From Leptospirales bacterium (GTDB lineage Bacteria > Spirochaetota > Leptospiria > Leptospirales > Leptonemataceae): a DNA stretch of 57,200 bases. Positions 54,958 through 57,200 of this stretch are shown here, piece by piece. Made by a program: the position numbers and the translations under genes. Every line of letters starts with the position of its first letter. The stretch's first letter is position 1. The notes under the pieces are model-generated. The model was not told where the DNA came from. It did no database searches and saw nothing but the letters and a program-made list of their open reading frames with translations. The stretch is from contig JAEUSB010000008.1 in the NCBI GenBank assembly GCA_016788865.1, forward strand, positions 1 to 57,200, written 5' to 3'.

Positions 54958-56450
54958 TATGCCTCCCTGGAAAATTCCTGGAAAAACAGAATCCCGACAA
55001 ACATCATGCTCGCCGTGCTGAGCAGAGTTGCAACCACCCCGCGCATCGGCCCCAGCTCTAGTGCGAACAACAGGTAACTTGTGCCCATTGAAATGGCGAG
55101 GGCCATAACAAAAATCAAGATGGGAGCCACCGAGTAACCACTGAGTCCTGCCAGGTCCGCAACCAGTCGCAGGTGTTTCCGGGCTACAAGGATAAAGACA
55201 AACGATGCGAAGAAGCTCAGATTGGCAAATGTTGTATCCATCAAAAGAAAGTCGTAAAACCCGTGGATTAAAATGACGTAAGCGAATCGCTCAAAGAAAT
55301 TTCCCCATTGCCTAACGTCGTTCAACGCTGTGACAAAGGCATAGCCAGCAAGGCCCGTCATTGACATATGGGCAAAGTTTGCCGTGAGGAAGCGCGAAAC
55401 AACACTACTTCCACCCTCCACATAGTACTGATTATTTTCCTCTATAGCAAACCCCAGGCCACCCAGAGTGGCCAGCATCAAAATTTGAATGGGGGCTGCT
55501 TTTCTGAAAATTATGAGTAGTGGGGCTATCAGGAGTAGTTTCAGTATTTCCTCGCGCAATCCAATTCCGAAGATAGCATAGAGCAGCGTTGCCTGCCATG
55601 TGTGGCCGGAAGTCAGAGTGAAAAATTTGCTCTCGATTTCAACAGCGCATAACGTCGCGTACGCGCTCAGTATTCCGAGGAAGACTGCGACGGGTACGCC
55701 GAACCTGGTTGAAACTGGCCAGCCCTTCCAACGGCCAATATGAAGCATGACGATCAGCCAACAAAGTCCAATCACAGTGGCAGCCCCTACAAGGGCAGTC
55801 TGATAACTGTAAAACTGATGACTCAGCACGTATTGAATCATTGGCAAGACTTGATTGACGTGAAGATGAAAATCCGCGCGCATCAGGTCATCCGCAGAAG
55901 CATAGTAGAGAGGATCATCCATTAGTTTTGCAAAATCATCTTTCCATCCCAGGTCCTTGAGCGTGCGAAGGATGCGCCAGCGAGTCCGAAAGTCCGGGTG
56001 AAGCTTTTCCGCTTCTTGAAGATACTCGATAGCTTTTAGATCTTGATTGGCCATCATCAGAATCCCGCCGACATCCGCGACCAGCGGATATGAAGCCGGA
56101 ACGCTTACGCTCTTTCCAGTCATGATCTGTACGGCAAAATTCAATGCTTGCGGGAAGCGCCCCGTAGGATCATGTTTGAAAACGTCCGGGAAGGGATGCG
56201 GGTTGGCAGCGAGGGAAGCCAGGAGAATGTACCAGAGTTGTTCATCCTCTGGATCCTGCTCAATCAAGGCAAGTAGCTCGGCCTCTCCTGCTGCGATTCG
56301 TCCGCCCTTCAGCGCATCTACCGCATGATCCATTGATGGGTTGCGGTCAAATCTTGAGATTGCCGCTCCCGCAACGAAGAATGCCAGGAAGATCGCGCTG
56401 AAGACCACAAACAGGAAGGCAGGCGTTGGCCGGGCCAGACGTGGGGACAT
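54957..56450 (-). CDS. PrsW-family intramembrane metalloprotease with N-terminal repeat region
   Basis: 497 residues. An N-terminal membrane helix (about 10-30) is followed by a TPR-like region facing outside (about 37-185) and then about eight membrane helices. The PrsW motifs are EExxK (Glu300-Glu301-Ile-Leu-Lys304), the IEENN segment, NFAHMSMTG and HxxxD (His396-Gly-Phe-Tyr-Asp400). PrsW cuts anti-sigma factor RsiW in Bacillus; others are of unknown target. The added TPR-like ectodomain is unusual for the family and may deliver substrates. The next gene overlaps by one base. No anti-sigma factor is in this operon. Confidence 0.9.
   Translation of the reverse strand: MSPRLARPTPAFLFVVFSAIFLAFFVAGAAISRFDRNPSMDHAVDALKGGRIAAGEAELLALIEQDPEDEQLWYILLASLAANPHPFPDVFKHDPTGRFPQALNFAVQIMTGKSVSVPASYPLVADVGGILMMANQDLKAIEYLQEAEKLHPDFRTRWRILRTLKDLGWKDDFAKLMDDPLYYASADDLMRADFHLHVNQVLPMIQYVLSHQFYSYQTALVGAATVIGLCWLIVMLHIGRWKGWPVSTRFGVPVAVFLGILSAYATLCAVEIESKFFTLTSGHTWQATLLYAIFGIGLREEILKLLLIAPLLIIFRKAAPIQILMLATLGGLGFAIEENNQYYVEGGSSVVSRFLTANFAHMSMTGLAGYAFVTALNDVRQWGNFFERFAYVILIHGFYDFLLMDTTFANLSFFASFVFILVARKHLRLVADLAGLSGYSVAPILIFVMALAISMGTSYLLFALELGPMRGVVATLLSTASMMFVGILFFQEFSREA
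55646..55654 (-). repeat. Dispersed word CGTTAKGCG, copy 14
   Basis: ACGTTATGCGC on the minus strand, sense in the PrsW gene; codons GCG-ACG-TTA-TGC-GCT. Confidence 0.5.
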
Positions 56451-56534
56451 GCGGATGACTTTTCCTTCCAGGGAAGCCCAGTCAAGTCAGGCTTTTCGAT
56501 CGACACAGTTTTGGGTCCGCCGCGCCGTATTCGT

Positions 56535-57020
56535 ATGAGTGGCATAGAATACGAAGTGAACCCGATGTGGAAGTTCCTTCGAGACAACTTCGGTTTTGCG
56601 GAGGCCTTTACCTTTTTTGGACCCTACGCGGGAGCGAATATCAAGGTACGCGTAATCGATCAATACACAGTCGAAAGTTCGATGGACCTTGTGCTAACAA
56701 ACACGAACTATGTAGGAACTCACTTTGGCGGATCGCTCTATTCAATGTGCGATCCATTCTACATGTTCTTGCTGATGCAGAACCTCGGGCCGGAGTATAT
56801 TGTCTGGGACAAGAGCGCGAGTATCGACTTTCTCAGGCCAGGTAAGGGGTTAGTCAAGGCGACGTTTCACGTTTCCGCAGAAGAGATCGATCGAATCCGA
56901 GCAGTAGTGAAAGAAAAACGGAAGATGGATTGGTCAACTGATTGCGAGATTCTCGACCAGGAAGGGAAGCAGATTGCAAGACTACACAAGGTTATCTACG
57001 TTAGGCGTGGTATGCGATAG
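56535..57020 (+). CDS. DUF4442 hot-dog fold protein
   Basis: 161 residues from the ATG at 56535; a TTG at 56511 and an ATG at 56565 are alternatives, none with a strong ribosome-binding site. The pattern NTNYVGTHFGGSLYSMCDPFYMF followed by WDKSASIDFLRPG is that of DUF4442, a relative of YiiD/PaaI hot-dog thioesterases. Such proteins may hydrolyse or bind acyl-CoA; no catalytic residue is certain. It is divergent from the PrsW operon and converges with the SRPBCC gene. Confidence 0.88.
   Translation: MSGIEYEVNPMWKFLRDNFGFAEAFTFFGPYAGANIKVRVIDQYTVESSMDLVLTNTNYVGTHFGGSLYSMCDPFYMFLLMQNLGPEYIVWDKSASIDFLRPGKGLVKATFHVSAEEIDRIRAVVKEKRKMDWSTDCEILDQEGKQIARLHKVIYVRRGMR
56999..57007 (+). repeat. Dispersed word CGTTAKGCG, copy 15
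   Basis: ACGTTAGGCG on the plus strand, sense in the DUF4442 gene near its stop; codons TAC-GTT-AGG-CGT. Confidence 0.5.
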
Positions 57021-57069
57021 ACCACCGTTTGTCTCGCTAGCGCCCAGGGCCCGCGGTCGCCAGGGTTAT

Positions 57070-57200
57070 CTACGCGAACAAAGTATCTACGACCTGACGT
57101 CGATGACTGAAGATAGCCTCCAGCTGATTCTTCACAAAAAGCCAGTGCGCGACTTCTCCGATCGGCCCAAAAGGCATCGCATATGTGACGAGGTCTGTCA
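57070..57200 (-). CDS. SRPBCC-family protein, C-terminal end
   Basis: The last 42 codons and stop of a gene that continues beyond the window on the minus strand. The visible part, including YAMPFGPIGEVAHWLFVKNQ and LEAIFSHRRQVVDTLF, matches the end of SRPBCC (START/Bet v1-like) ligand-binding or cyclase/dehydrase proteins, which end with a PFGPLG turn and a long amphipathic helix. The function of the whole protein cannot be judged from this part. It is convergent with the hot-dog gene, 49 bases away. Confidence 0.72.
   Translation of the reverse strand, partial: TDLVTYAMPFGPIGEVAHWLFVKNQLEAIFSHRRQVVDTLFA

Overview
The window looks like chromosomal DNA of a spirochaete of the Leptospirales, probably one of the lineages of intermediate GC (Leptonema or Turneriella type) rather than Leptospira itself. 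This is an inference. It rests on a membrane-anchored AraC regulator, a 7TMR-DISM hybrid histidine kinase, many lipoproteins with relaxed lipoboxes, and roughly half GC. No marker gene in the window proves it. I see no insertion sequence, phage, integrase, CRISPR array or rRNA. The one tRNA is tRNA-Phe. No gene-free stretch exceeds 300 bases.

Layout. 1-2187: end of sdhA, sdhB, a run of hairpins and a TonB-like protein. 2242-5131: alpha-amylase, then a three-gene unit (Spy/CpxP-like sensor, ECF sigma factor, small membrane protein) resembling a CnrX-H-Y metal-stress switch. 5172-13073: uvrB, prfB, a hybrid kinase, and an operon of response regulator, HEAT-repeat protein and small secreted protein. 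13192-17267: a small conserved gene, tRNA-Phe, lipB, a possible OB-fold lipoprotein, an unknown gene, the AraC regulator and a Cys-containing lipoprotein. 17274-22801: a chain of overlapping genes (cytochrome P450, metallophosphoesterase, two exported proteins). 22964-32315: five genes of the transglutaminase / permuted ATP-grasp / alpha-E amidoligase type, arranged as two paralogous modules. 32327-38978: hrpB, fadH, a MerR-B12 regulator whose cobalamin-contact residues fall at the CarH positions, a perfect long palindrome, and a CDF metal transporter. 38968-44247: exported proteins (RNase T2 lipoprotein, serine-hydrolase-like protein, lipoprotein, anchored protein, MORN-repeat protein). 44351-52812: a chain of five overlapping genes (unknown, prmA, STAS protein, AdoHcyase-like protein, DUF2339/DUF3999-like membrane protein). 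52824-57200: a nucleotidyltransferase with a phosphoesterase, a Cys-rich protein / GNAT / PrsW operon, a hot-dog protein, and the end of an SRPBCC gene.

The least expected signal is not a gene. The 9-mer CGTTAKGCG (longer consensus AACGTTAKGCGS) occurs 15 times on the two strands, where about one is expected by chance. Nearly all copies lie inside genes, in all reading frames and both orientations. This suggests selection at the DNA level, as with a DNA uptake sequence or another genome-wide protein-binding word. Other leads are the CarH-like regulator with its operator, the duplicated amidoligase cluster, the CnrX-H-Y-like triad, and the STAS / AdoHcyase-like chain.
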